Of a stretch of 64,000 nt of DNA, positions 56,717 to 64,000 are shown one piece after another. The stretch is from NCBI GenBank assembly GCA_002105175.1, contig MCGE01000009.1, positions 1,488,001 to 1,552,000 on the forward strand, in the 5' to 3' direction. The stretch comes from Absidia repens. Its lineage: Eukaryota; Mucoromycota; Mucoromycetes; Mucorales; Cunninghamellaceae. Position 1 is the first letter of the stretch. Each line of letters starts with the position of its first letter. The position numbers were made by a program, and so were the translations under genes. The notes beneath the pieces were generated by a model. The model had not been told where the DNA came from and searched no databases. It saw nothing but the letters and a program-made list of their open reading frames with translations.

Positions 56717-57213
56717 ATTTCTGGTAGTTTACTCCTCCTCTTCCTCCCATCCCATCCGATATAGTATAGTCTGTATTCCATCACTTTTTGTATTATCTTA
56801 TTTTTATCTATCCAACCCCCCCCGTCTTTATATATTTTTATTTATTATATTTATCAATAAAAAAAAAAAAAAAAAAAGGAACACATGGTTCAATTTTATA
56901 TGTACATCATTACCCTACAGTCCCCTTCATTTGTCAATAAATATACAAATAGTGTGTTTCCAGCACAATTTTTTTATTACATGCTTGAACCATGGTATTT
57001 CGGTCAACTGCATGATTGACCCATGATATATTTATCCATTACATGATTGCCCATCATCATAACTCCAGATCCAACTATTAAATAATTAAGCTCCGTTCCC
57101 CACCTTCCCTTTCTCACCAGTCAGTTACCCACAAATATTCATCAAATATTTTTTTTAATGATATAAATAATAATGATAAAACTTTATTCAATAAAATAGA
57201 AAATACAGCTAAC
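56717..57213. other. Convergent 3-prime UTR spacer
   Basis: Holds the Kre9-like 3-prime UTR (AATAAA near 56856) and the reverse-strand signal AATAAA for the PDI gene near 57181-57186. No gene seen. Confidence 0.5.
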
Positions 57214-59079
57214 CTATAATTCATCATGTACTTGACTAATTCTAATTTGATCGTCATCTCCACTTGTATTGTCGTCATCCACCTTAAACGTTGTCTCGTC
57301 GTGTTTGTTGCTCTGGGTGATATCATCTGCAATCATTTGTTGTTGTTGCGTTTCTATTTCGTCGCTGTCCACGTCGTTCTTGGTTACAAGAGCATCATCA
57401 TCACCATTGTCATCCTTGTCGTCTTGGGGGAGTTGCAACATCACCAAAGGATCATTCTTGCCTGCTTTGCCTGCTATTTCCTTTTGTTCATGAATAAACT
57501 TGACCAATTCAGCCAGAGAGCGATCCTTGTCCGCCGGGAACAGGGCCACACGATGGGTATGTGCTTCAATAAAGGCAATGGTAGGGAAAGCATCGACATC
57601 AAATGCAGCTGGGTTGTCCGCAGGCATATCATTGGAAGAGCCATCCAGGGACGCCACACGGAGCGGGTAAGATTGCTGTTGGACAAGTTCACCCAGTTGT
57701 TGGTACACAGGCGCCAACGCTTTGCAGTGACCACACCAGGGGGCATACACTTTGAGGAGAACGTCATGGTCGGCGTTGGTCACGAGCTCCTGGAATTGGG
57801 TGCCCACCACCACTTTCACAGGTCCGTCATTGGGAGCGTTCGGAATAGGATCAGACAATAAAAACGGCGTCAACGTGTGTTCAAGGAAACGATCCACATG
57901 CGATCGAATCGTATCAGCATTCACCTCCATTTTTTGAGAAAGGACAAATCGGTTGAAGTCGGTGTCTTGGATTACAAATGCAGGCCACAAGGAGGTCCGA
58001 GTTAGAGCGGCAGGACCATCATCATCATCATCAGGGACTGTGGTGTTGATGCCTAGGTAGTCGGCTTGTTCAGGATAGGCATCGGCATCAATGTAGACAA
58101 AGTTGACAACGCCGCGATAATGTTGAGCAAGAGCAGTCATAGGGTCATGGAAAGATTCCAGCATGAAGGTTGAATCAATAAACAGGTACGCCAACGGCAA
58201 CGCCGCTTCTTCATAGTCCAAATAATTGTCGGGACCCATAGGACCAAAGAGGGGAATGGCGTGATGTCGAAGAAACGTCTTGATAGTGTCAATAGCATTG
58301 CGGTCGCCAGTATAAATGTCCATAGTGTCGTCATGATCATCAAACCGTGTATAAAGCACCAAGTTGCCACCATCGTCCTCCGATCCATTGGTTACTGCTA
58401 TCCAACCAAACATGTATCGATCTCGCCATTCATCGGCCAATAGCTTGAATGTCGTATATGCTGTATTGTTATCATGAGTGCTACCAGAACCAACCACCAC
58501 CGTATTGTCTAATTGGCGTAACGTATTCAGCGCTTCTTGATCATCTTGTTCCAAGAGAGTCACCGCAGGCTGTGTTTGACGTAAAAGATAGCGTGTAATG
58601 GCATGCGATTGTCGAGGACCATCATACAATGTCGGAATCCCATTGCGAAACAGCTTGATGGTCGGGAAACTGCCAATGTCATGATCGATGCAAAGTTCTT
58701 CATGCAGAGAGCAATCCACCTCGGCCATGGTCACTTTGTCTGTCATATCCCTCAATGCTACAGCCGCTGCCTCGTATTCGGGTGCTAGTGTAATAAAAAG
58801 TGTAAGTATGATATTCAAAAAAAAAAAAATAGAGTGCGAGGATGCTTTCTTTTCAGTACCTAAAGCTTTGCAATAACCACACCAAGGAGTATAAAATTTG
58901 ACCAGTAAAAGAGAATCAGTTGTCAATCTGGCATCGAAGTTGTCATCGGTCAAAACTAGCACTTGTGAGGTGTCATCTTCAGGTGATAATGATGAGGTTG
59001 TTGATGTGGAAGAGGTATCGGCATTGACGAGAGATGAGAATAGAGTCACGCCAAAAAGAAGAGTGGATACTATTCTCAT
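57214..59079 (-). CDS. ER protein disulfide isomerase with HDEL retention signal
   Basis: Two reverse-strand exons, 58860-59079 and 57214-58784, give 596 residues. Seen: a signal peptide (MRIVSTLLFGVTLFSSLVNA); a first thioredoxin domain with active site WCGYC (Cys 67 and 70); central redox-inactive domains (YMFGWIAVTNGS, PLAYLFIDSTFM, LTRTSLWPAFVIQDTDFNRF); a second active domain with APWCGHCKALAPVYQQLG (Cys 424 and 427) and AFDVDAFPTIAFI; an acidic tail and the ER-retention signal HDEL at the C-terminus. This is the a-b-b-prime-a-prime plan of PDI. The first site is CGYC rather than CGHC, which usually shifts the redox potential. The 75-nt intron (58785-58859) has no in-frame stop: retention would insert 25 residues directly after the first active site. 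Reverse-strand AATAAA at 57181. Confidence 0.92.
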   Translation of the reverse strand: MRIVSTLLFGVTLFSSLVNADTSSTSTTSSLSPEDDTSQVLVLTDDNFDARLTTDSLLLVKFYTPWCGYCKALGTEKKASSHSIFFFLNIILTLFITLAPEYEAAAVALRDMTDKVTMAEVDCSLHEELCIDHDIGSFPTIKLFRNGIPTLYDGPRQSHAITRYLLRQTQPAVTLLEQDDQEALNTLRQLDNTVVVGSGSTHDNNTAYTTFKLLADEWRDRYMFGWIAVTNGSEDDGGNLVLYTRFDDHDDTMDIYTGDRNAIDTIKTFLRHHAIPLFGPMGPDNYLDYEEAALPLAYLFIDSTFMLESFHDPMTALAQHYRGVVNFVYIDADAYPEQADYLGINTTVPDDDDDGPAALTRTSLWPAFVIQDTDFNRFVLSQKMEVNADTIRSHVDRFLEHTLTPFLLSDPIPNAPNDGPVKVVVGTQFQELVTNADHDVLLKVYAPWCGHCKALAPVYQQLGELVQQQSYPLRVASLDGSSNDMPADNPAAFDVDAFPTIAFIEAHTHRVALFPADKDRSLAELVKFIHEQKEIAGKAGKNDPLVMLQLPQDDKDDNGDDDALVTKNDVDSDEIETQQQQMIADDITQSNKHDETTFKVDDDNTSGDDDQIRISQVHDEL

Positions 59080-60627
59080 CCTTCAAAAAGTGTCTGTAAA
59101 AAAAAAAAAGGAAAAGAAAAAAAAAAATGGAAATTTGAAAGAGTGGTCAAAACATTTCAACCACCGACATTTATGTATATATATTTTTTTACTGTACTCA
59201 GGCACTAATTTTCATAATTCTCGTTATTTTTCCCAGAAAGTGTAGTTCTTGTTGTACTTTGGACAGTACTTTACTGCACAATACATGTATTTTTGGACAT
59301 AGTTGATCAACCGGACAACTCTTAAGACCCATTCTGGGAAAACTGACGCTTGTCTGCGGTGAATTCTCTTTCTTATAAGAACGTGTCTACATGATTTTGC
59401 AAAAATGAAATTAAAGACACTCAGAAAAAAGAAAAAGAAAAAAAAAAGCTGGGTGTAGACAACTGCAACCTCTGGATATTTTACATTAGCTGTCATGTAT
59501 CTAGGTGATTTCAGATCATATGGTCCAAATAAAAACACAGAAATGATAGATACTTGGAATGAACCCAGTTACAATATATTTTCAGCTGCAAAAAAATCCC
59601 ATGAAATTTCATGCTATTACGTGGATGAGGGTGATCGTTGCTTTCTATTCATGCGTGGATTCCATTTTGGAAAAGTGTCTCATGTGGACTATGTGCAACC
59701 ATGGATCGACCAACTCTTAGATGTATATTACGGTGATACCATAGTTTTTTCCACCAGTGATGGTGTTATTAAGCAGATGGCTTTACAAAGTCGAACGATA
59801 TATATTATATATTATTGTTAGTGCTCAACGTCATCCTTTTTTTTTTTTTTTTTTTTTTCCTGAAAAGCATGTAGATGACAATCATTAAGATGAAACGCTA
59901 CTTGGGACTTTATATCTGGTACTGAATGTGGTGATCGACGAATGGACGATCTTGACTTCTTTGCAAACTAAAGGCAACATGAAATGGAGTATAAATATGA
60001 TGATTAACTGCACCAGGCGGAGTAAAAAAGTGTCCAAAAAGGGAAAATTCAATATACTGATGGCACAAATTTTGCTCATATCTCTATGTCTTTTTAGAAA
60101 TACAGTAGTCTGGGCTTTATATGATGGACTATGACTTTAGCAAGTTAAGTTATATTGACGATAGTAAAAATTTGAAAGTATATCATATTGATGCAAAGCG
60201 GGGGGCCGGAGTATGAATATTGAATGAATGCTATTTTTATACATTGAGTTTTACAATGGTAAAATTTGCAGATGATAAATAATGAAAAAAGGGGAAGGGG
60301 TTAATTGATTTTATTACGGCACAATGAAAATGAATTGTAATGGAGTGTTTTGATAGAATACATATAGTACATATGAAGAGGGGAGTGTGATGTTGTGTAT
60401 CGTGTATGAATGCCATCAAACAGGGCGGGGTTTGCATTTTATGGTGCTCACGCTTTTTTTTTATGTGCTTTTTTTTTACTTCCCTTTATTTTGGTTTTTC
60501 TCCGTTTCTCTTTCTCTTTTTCTTTCTCTTTCTGTTCTTTATTTTTTATTTTTATTTTTTATACTTATCTAGTATTACTTTATCTTTTATTATTTTGTTC
60601 CATTTTATTTTATGAAGCCACATCATC
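59080..60627. other. 1.5-kb spacer with decayed-looking coding fragments
   Basis: PDI promoter, then a T/A tract region and two protein-like frames: 59495-59821 and 59928-60134. The right end is a T/C-rich leader of the BTG/Tob gene. A T22 run lies near 59837-59858. Confidence 0.5.
59495..60134 (+). pseudogene. Possible decayed gene fragments
   Basis: Not recognised. Frame 59495-59821 reads MYLGDFRSYGPNKNTEMIDT, then ISCYYVDEGDRCFLFMRGFH and YYGDTIVFSTSDGVI, which has coding-like composition. It stops and is followed, after a T22 tract, by a second fragment at 59928-60134 (MVIDEWTILTSLQTKG to ALYDGL). No start context or splice structure joins them convincingly. Could be remnants of one gene or transposon, or chance. 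Confidence 0.3.
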
Positions 60628-61300
60628 ATGCATCAAGAAATAACAGAAGCTATCAATTTTTTGGGGCGGTTACTCCATTCCAAGCTGGACTCATCCATTA
60701 TCACTCTAATCAAAGACAAACTATATGGACTGTTATCGGAGCGATTTGTTGATCACTGGGATCCAGCTCATCCCTGTCGTGGAAATGCCTATCGAGCCAT
60801 CTCCATCTTTAATGGCCAACTCGACCCGCTGCTAACTTTAGGTAAGGGAGGTGTTTTATAGTTAGTTTAAGCTTCTTTACTAATGCTCTAAATATCTAGC
60901 TGCCCAACAAGTGTCTATAGCTCCAGCTACTTTACTTGTCCATCTACCTCAGGAATTTGTCTTATGGGTGGATCCTTCCTCTGTATCTTATCGAGTGGGG
61001 GATCATGGTAATATAATGGACTTATTTGTCAATGGTAAGTCTCTTATGGACAGAAAATCTATGGTTACCAACATGGTTTCTACCTCCGCACCTATACGCA
61101 TATCACCACCTACCAGTCCTGCATCCATCGAAAAGAAACTCCAACAACAGCATCAACAGCAACAGCAACAGCATTTACAGCCATCTTCTCCATTGGCCAT
61201 CCACGCCAAAAGAGAACAGCAGCAGCAGCAGCAACAACAGCAACAACAACAACAACAATCCACAACGCCTCGTCACAAGTCCTTAGTGTTAGCTCATTGA
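60628..61300 (+). CDS. BTG/Tob family anti-proliferative protein
   Basis: BTG/Tob proteins bind the CAF1/POP2 deadenylase of the CCR4-NOT complex and stimulate mRNA deadenylation. Exons 60628-60841 and 60900-61300 give 204 residues. Seen: the complete BTG domain in the first 120 residues: MHQEITEAINFLGRLLHSKL, LYGLLSERFVDHWDP, AHPCRGNAYRAIS, QEFVLWVDPSSVSYRVGDHG and NIMDLF, matching BTG box A (DHWDP-AHPCRGNAYR) and box B (LPQEFVLWVDPSSVSYR). The C-terminal half is low-complexity with long Gln runs, including 14 Gln (CAG/CAA) before STTPRHK. No PAM2 motif is apparent. The intron is 58 nt. AATAAAATG near 61493. Confidence 0.94.
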
Positions 61301-61816
61301 ATCTTATTTGTTATTATTTATTGTCATTTTCCATTTCTGTGCATTCATCCCTTTCCCCCTTTCTTTGATCATTCTCCCCTTCGTTATCTCTTTTCTTTTA
61401 ACAGCAAATTAGTTATTTTACCCCTCCCCTTTCTCTTTTTCTTTATGTAGGTCTCTTTTTTTTTTTGTGCGTGTGTGTATTATTCTTCCTTTAATAAAAT
61501 GAAATCATTCTCTTTATTTTTTTTTTGTTTTTTGTTTTTGACTCATGTCTCAAATGTTTGAATCTCATCTTGTCTCCTTCCTTATAAATACATTTAATAA
61601 TCATTCCCTTTTTCATTAATGCAGAAAACGGAGATAGAACTCGATTTGATCACAACTTTGTCTCCTTTCCCCTTCTCCCCATCTCCATCATCCGTGCCTT
61701 ACGCACTACTTTAATAAAATCTGTCCTTTTACATCATACTCAACACATTCAAAATCGATCAGTAATCTGACTTCATCTCCCCTTTTTCTTTAATCAATAG
61801 TCCTCTCAGCATCCTG

Positions 61817-61984
61817 ATGTACTATCTTTTGAATTTAATTTTCTTGTCTGTTGTGGAAACCACCGCCATCGACACCACCAACAACACCGCCGCCATCAAC
61901 TTCCCTTCTGACACCGCCAATGTCATCGCCGCTGATATCTTTGATATCAATCAAATGCTAGGATGGGGTTTAAGTGATGAATGA
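61817..61984 (+). CDS. Candidate small secreted peptide (55 aa)
   Basis: A 56-codon frame with ATG at 61817 and TGA at 61982-61984, set in T/C-rich leader and AT-rich 3-prime sequence. Seen: the N-terminus MYYLLNLIFLSVVETTA looks like a signal peptide, with a plausible cleavage site after TTA; the rest is acidic and Thr/Ala/Asn-rich (ID, then TTNNTAAINFPSDTANVI, then ADIFDINQMLGWGLSDE), with one N-glycosylation sequon (NNT) and no cysteine. Codons favour C in third positions (ACC, GCC, AAC, ATC) more than surrounding DNA. AATAAAGG near 62091 could end its transcript. Alternatively it is a 3-prime exon of a larger gene, since TCAATAG and CTCAG before it resemble splice acceptors. Not matched to a known family. 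Confidence 0.4.
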   Translation: MYYLLNLIFLSVVETTAIDTTNNTAAINFPSDTANVIAADIFDINQMLGWGLSDE

Positions 61985-62310
61985 CCCCTCATCAACCAAG
62001 CGTTATCAAAAATTAGTATAAATACTCCACTTTTTTATTATTATCCTTTTCTTTTCTCTTTAGTTTTTTATATACTTTACTCAGTTATCAAATAAAGGTC
62101 AGTACAAAAGGTTTTTTTTTATAACCATCAAGTTATCTCTTATTTCTATTTTGCTATAGAAATCCACTTTATTTTATTTTCAGAGTCAGCTATACTCTTT
62201 TTTTATTTTTATTGAACCAGCTAAGGTCAATACTTCTACTTTATTTTATTTTATCAAGTTTTCTTTTAAAAACTTCTTTTATTTCAAGTTGGACTTTATC
62301 TACAAAAGTT

Positions 62311-62400
62311 CTGGTGCTCACTACTTACTACCAATAACATATCTGGTACTCACTACTTATTATCAAATACATATTTTGTGCAATACATATCTGGTGCTCT
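62311..62400 (+). repeat. Tandem 32-bp repeat (2 full units plus partial)
   Basis: CTGGTGCTCACTACTTACTA... at 62311-62342, CTGGTACTCACTACTTATTA... at 62343-62374, a 16-bp partial, then CTGGTGCTCTCTATATAAAC at 62391. A related ACATATTTGGTGCTCACC copy lies near 62606. Function unknown. Confidence 0.6.
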
Positions 62401-62600
62401 CTATATAAACAAAAGTCAATTCAGGGACCACAAAAAATCAAATTTCAAATCCCGTCCAAGAGAAAAATCGCTCTTGACCCTCACTAAGGAAAGCCATTCC
62501 AATAGGAAGAAAAATTATTATATTGCAAGACATAGTTGGTGCAAGATACTATTCTAGCTCTACCAAAATATACAAATAACATCAAAAACATAAAGATTAC

Positions 62601-63480
62601 CATAACATATTTGGTGCTCACCTATAACAAAACTTAAAAACAGCCATAACACTTTCTCTCTCTCTCTCAAAAAAAAAAAGCAACCAGTACATTGTATGCA
62701 TAAATTTTATTTCGGTTCGAAATTAGAAAAGCATAAAAAAAATCATACTAAAGGGAAGGTATAAAAAGTAATTCCCCTGGCGAGGATCGAACTCGCGATT
62801 TTCGCGTGACTCTTACATAGGTTTTAACTATAAGCACGAGGCCTTAAACCAACTAGGCCACAGGGGAATCGTGGTCCGAAAATTAAAATTTTATATATAA
62901 ACCCAATTGATTTGTTTCGTAATCCGGGCCGCACATATCATCCGAAACAGAATTTAGCCAATCGTTTCCCCCAAATGTACTCTCCGCTCCCTCAAAAGTT
63001 CCAACCCAGGCATTAACCGCCGCAAATTACGCAAGCAATGTATATGTTATCATCCACAAAAAAGTGCATAATAAAGGTACAGAATAAAATTTGTCTTTAT
63101 TGACTACTATGAAAAAAAAAAAAATAGAGACCGTACTAGAAGTAGATAGCTCTTTCTGATGGGCCTGTTTTTGGAAAAGCAACAATTGTAATTCCATTTG
63201 AAGGCAATCTCACTAATATAAAAGTAGTAAAAAGTGAATATCGAACGAATTCAATCATCCGTGGACAGAACCTGTCAAATAAAAGTCAGTCCTGTCTTCC
63301 TAGCCTGTTCTATACATGAACGGCTGATAATAGTAGCATTGGCCTATCCTCCAATAGAGGTGTTCAATAATAGCAACTCAACTTCTCCATAGTTCATTGG
63401 TGTCGTTTTTTATTGCAAGGCAAAACACCTTTGGAGTATTTGAAGATGGTTGGTCTTTGCTGAGGTGTGGAGGAATTGCA
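62601..63480. other. Spacer with tRNA gene
   Basis: Contains the tRNA-Ile gene below, A-tracts near 62668 and 63112-63124, and AT-rich unique sequence. No other gene seen. Confidence 0.5.
62773..62867 (-). tRNA. tRNA-Ile(UAU) with intron
   Basis: On the reverse strand the acceptor stem TCCCCTG pairs with CAGGGGA; the D-arm is GCCTAGTTGGTTTAAGGC (A box) and the T-arm GCGAGTTCGATCCTCGC (B box). The anticodon stem TCGTG/CGCGA closes a loop with TAT. Between the base after the anticodon and A38 lies a 21-nt intron (plus-strand 62808-62828), placed where nuclear tRNA introns sit; yeast tRNA-Ile(UAU) also has one. Reverse-strand TTTTT just past the 3-prime end (plus-strand 62763-62767) is the Pol III terminator. 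CCA is not encoded. Confidence 0.9.
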
Positions 63481-63499
63481 CCCCACAACGCAATCAAAA

Positions 63500-64000
63500 C
63501 AATTCAAATCCCGCCACGTGAATATTTATTTGCGCCCCTTTTTTTTATTTTCTTTTTTCTCTTCATCATTCAAAATTTTTTGAGGTTGTGTTGATCTTAG
63601 ATTAGTGCCAGGACTAGTTTAGAAGGGGTTTCAGATCAGGGATTGCAAGATGCAGAGGGAAACCCTTTCATTTTGGACTCAGGATTTAGAACCCTCATTA
63701 GTTGTTTTTTGGAAATCTCCAATATCTTATGTGTTAGTTTCGTCCATAGTTTGAATCTATTTTTTAATAAAATATGTTTCTTTTCACATACTTCATTGAA
63801 ATATGTCTCATTAGTCTTTTCTCATGTCTTGCACAATAAATGTCTTTTTTTAATTCCATCACCTCCTTTTTAATGTTGACCGTTGTTGTGCTCTGATAAC
63901 GGATATCCCTTCAGTCATTCTCATGCCCCATATATTGGATCCCTTTCAAAATTATATCTTTAGATTAGTATTGGCCATTCTACAGATCCTTAGTCCTCCT
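63500..64000 (+). repeat. Dispersed repeat copy 7, cut by window end
   Basis: TTCAAATCCCGCCACGTGAA, T/C-rich, GATCTTAGATTAGTGCCAGG, ACTAGTTTAGAAGGGGTTTC, CAGATCAGGGATTGCAAGAT, AACCCTTTCATTTTGGACTC and AATAAAATATGTTTC. Continues past the window. Confidence 0.8.

Larger units (their letters stand above)
61301..62600. other. Spacer with small-peptide candidate and tandem repeat
   Basis: BTG 3-prime UTR (AATAAAATG near 61493), then T/C-rich sequence with a 55-codon open frame at 61817-61984 (separate entry), AATAAAGGTC near 62091, a 32-bp direct repeat near 62311-62400 and a TTTCAAATCCCGTCC motif at 62443-62457 away from any gene. Confidence 0.5.

Noticed and set aside
1..64000. CRISPR arrays, operons, Shine-Dalgarno sites, phage genes
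   Set aside because: Spliced nuclear genes and polyadenylation signals make this a eukaryotic genome; the direct repeats seen lack regular spacers.

Overview
This window looks like nuclear DNA of an early-diverging filamentous fungus, most likely Mucoromycota and probably Mucorales (family not determinable here). Evidence: compact genes with many short GT-AG introns of about 50-130 nt, AT-rich spacers full of homopolymer runs and CT-rich leaders, AATAAA-type polyadenylation signals, a nuclear tRNA with an intron, and a gene set (DASH subunit Duo1, PPZ-type phosphatase, Kre9/Knh1-like wall protein, LAMMER kinase) typical of fungi. All exon boundaries given here were read by eye from splice signals and reading phase; none is backed by transcripts.

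Layout. Left edge to 12.5 kb: the 3-prime part of a tandem-MLLE RNA-binding-type protein (+), an unrecognised multi-exon gene (+), DUO1 (-), the PP4 regulatory subunit PPP4R2 (+), a ten-exon CBS/PB1 protein (-) sharing a 214-bp divergent promoter with V-ATPase subunit G (+), and an intronless orphan protein (-). 12.5-16.5 kb is a gene-poor block with two copies of a dispersed repeat in opposite orientation. 16.5-30.3 kb: an NmrA-like protein, a rhodanese-tyrosine phosphatase and a 17-exon gene for a protein of about 2,415 residues, all +. 32-34 kb: an MFSD1-like transporter (-). 34-37.7 kb is a repeat-bearing spacer. 37.7-41.2 kb: an unknown basic protein and a PPZ-type phosphatase (+). 41.2-44 kb: repeat plus a 61-T tract. 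44.1-56.7 kb: complex I 75-kDa subunit, a C2H2 zinc-finger factor, a LAMMER kinase and a Kre9/Knh1-like secreted protein (+). 57.2-59.1 kb: an ER protein disulfide isomerase ending in HDEL (-). 60.6-64 kb: a BTG/Tob protein, a candidate 55-aa secreted peptide, tRNA-Ile(UAU) with intron (-), and another repeat copy running off the end.

The genes do not form one pathway. Themes are reversible phosphorylation (PP4 subunit, tyrosine phosphatase, PPZ, LAMMER kinase), mRNA metabolism (MLLE protein, BTG/Tob), and organelle and secretory housekeeping (V-ATPase, complex I, PDI, MFSD1).

Least explained: (i) a dispersed non-coding repeat with at least nine copies or fragments, whose head resembles a motif seen upstream of several host genes; (ii) the giant macroglobulin-like protein with an FG-rich segment; (iii) three genes that each need one extra base in a 4-nt homopolymer to stay in frame; (iv) a sub-60-codon secreted-peptide candidate; (v) a compositionally odd 0.5-kb segment next to the T61 tract.
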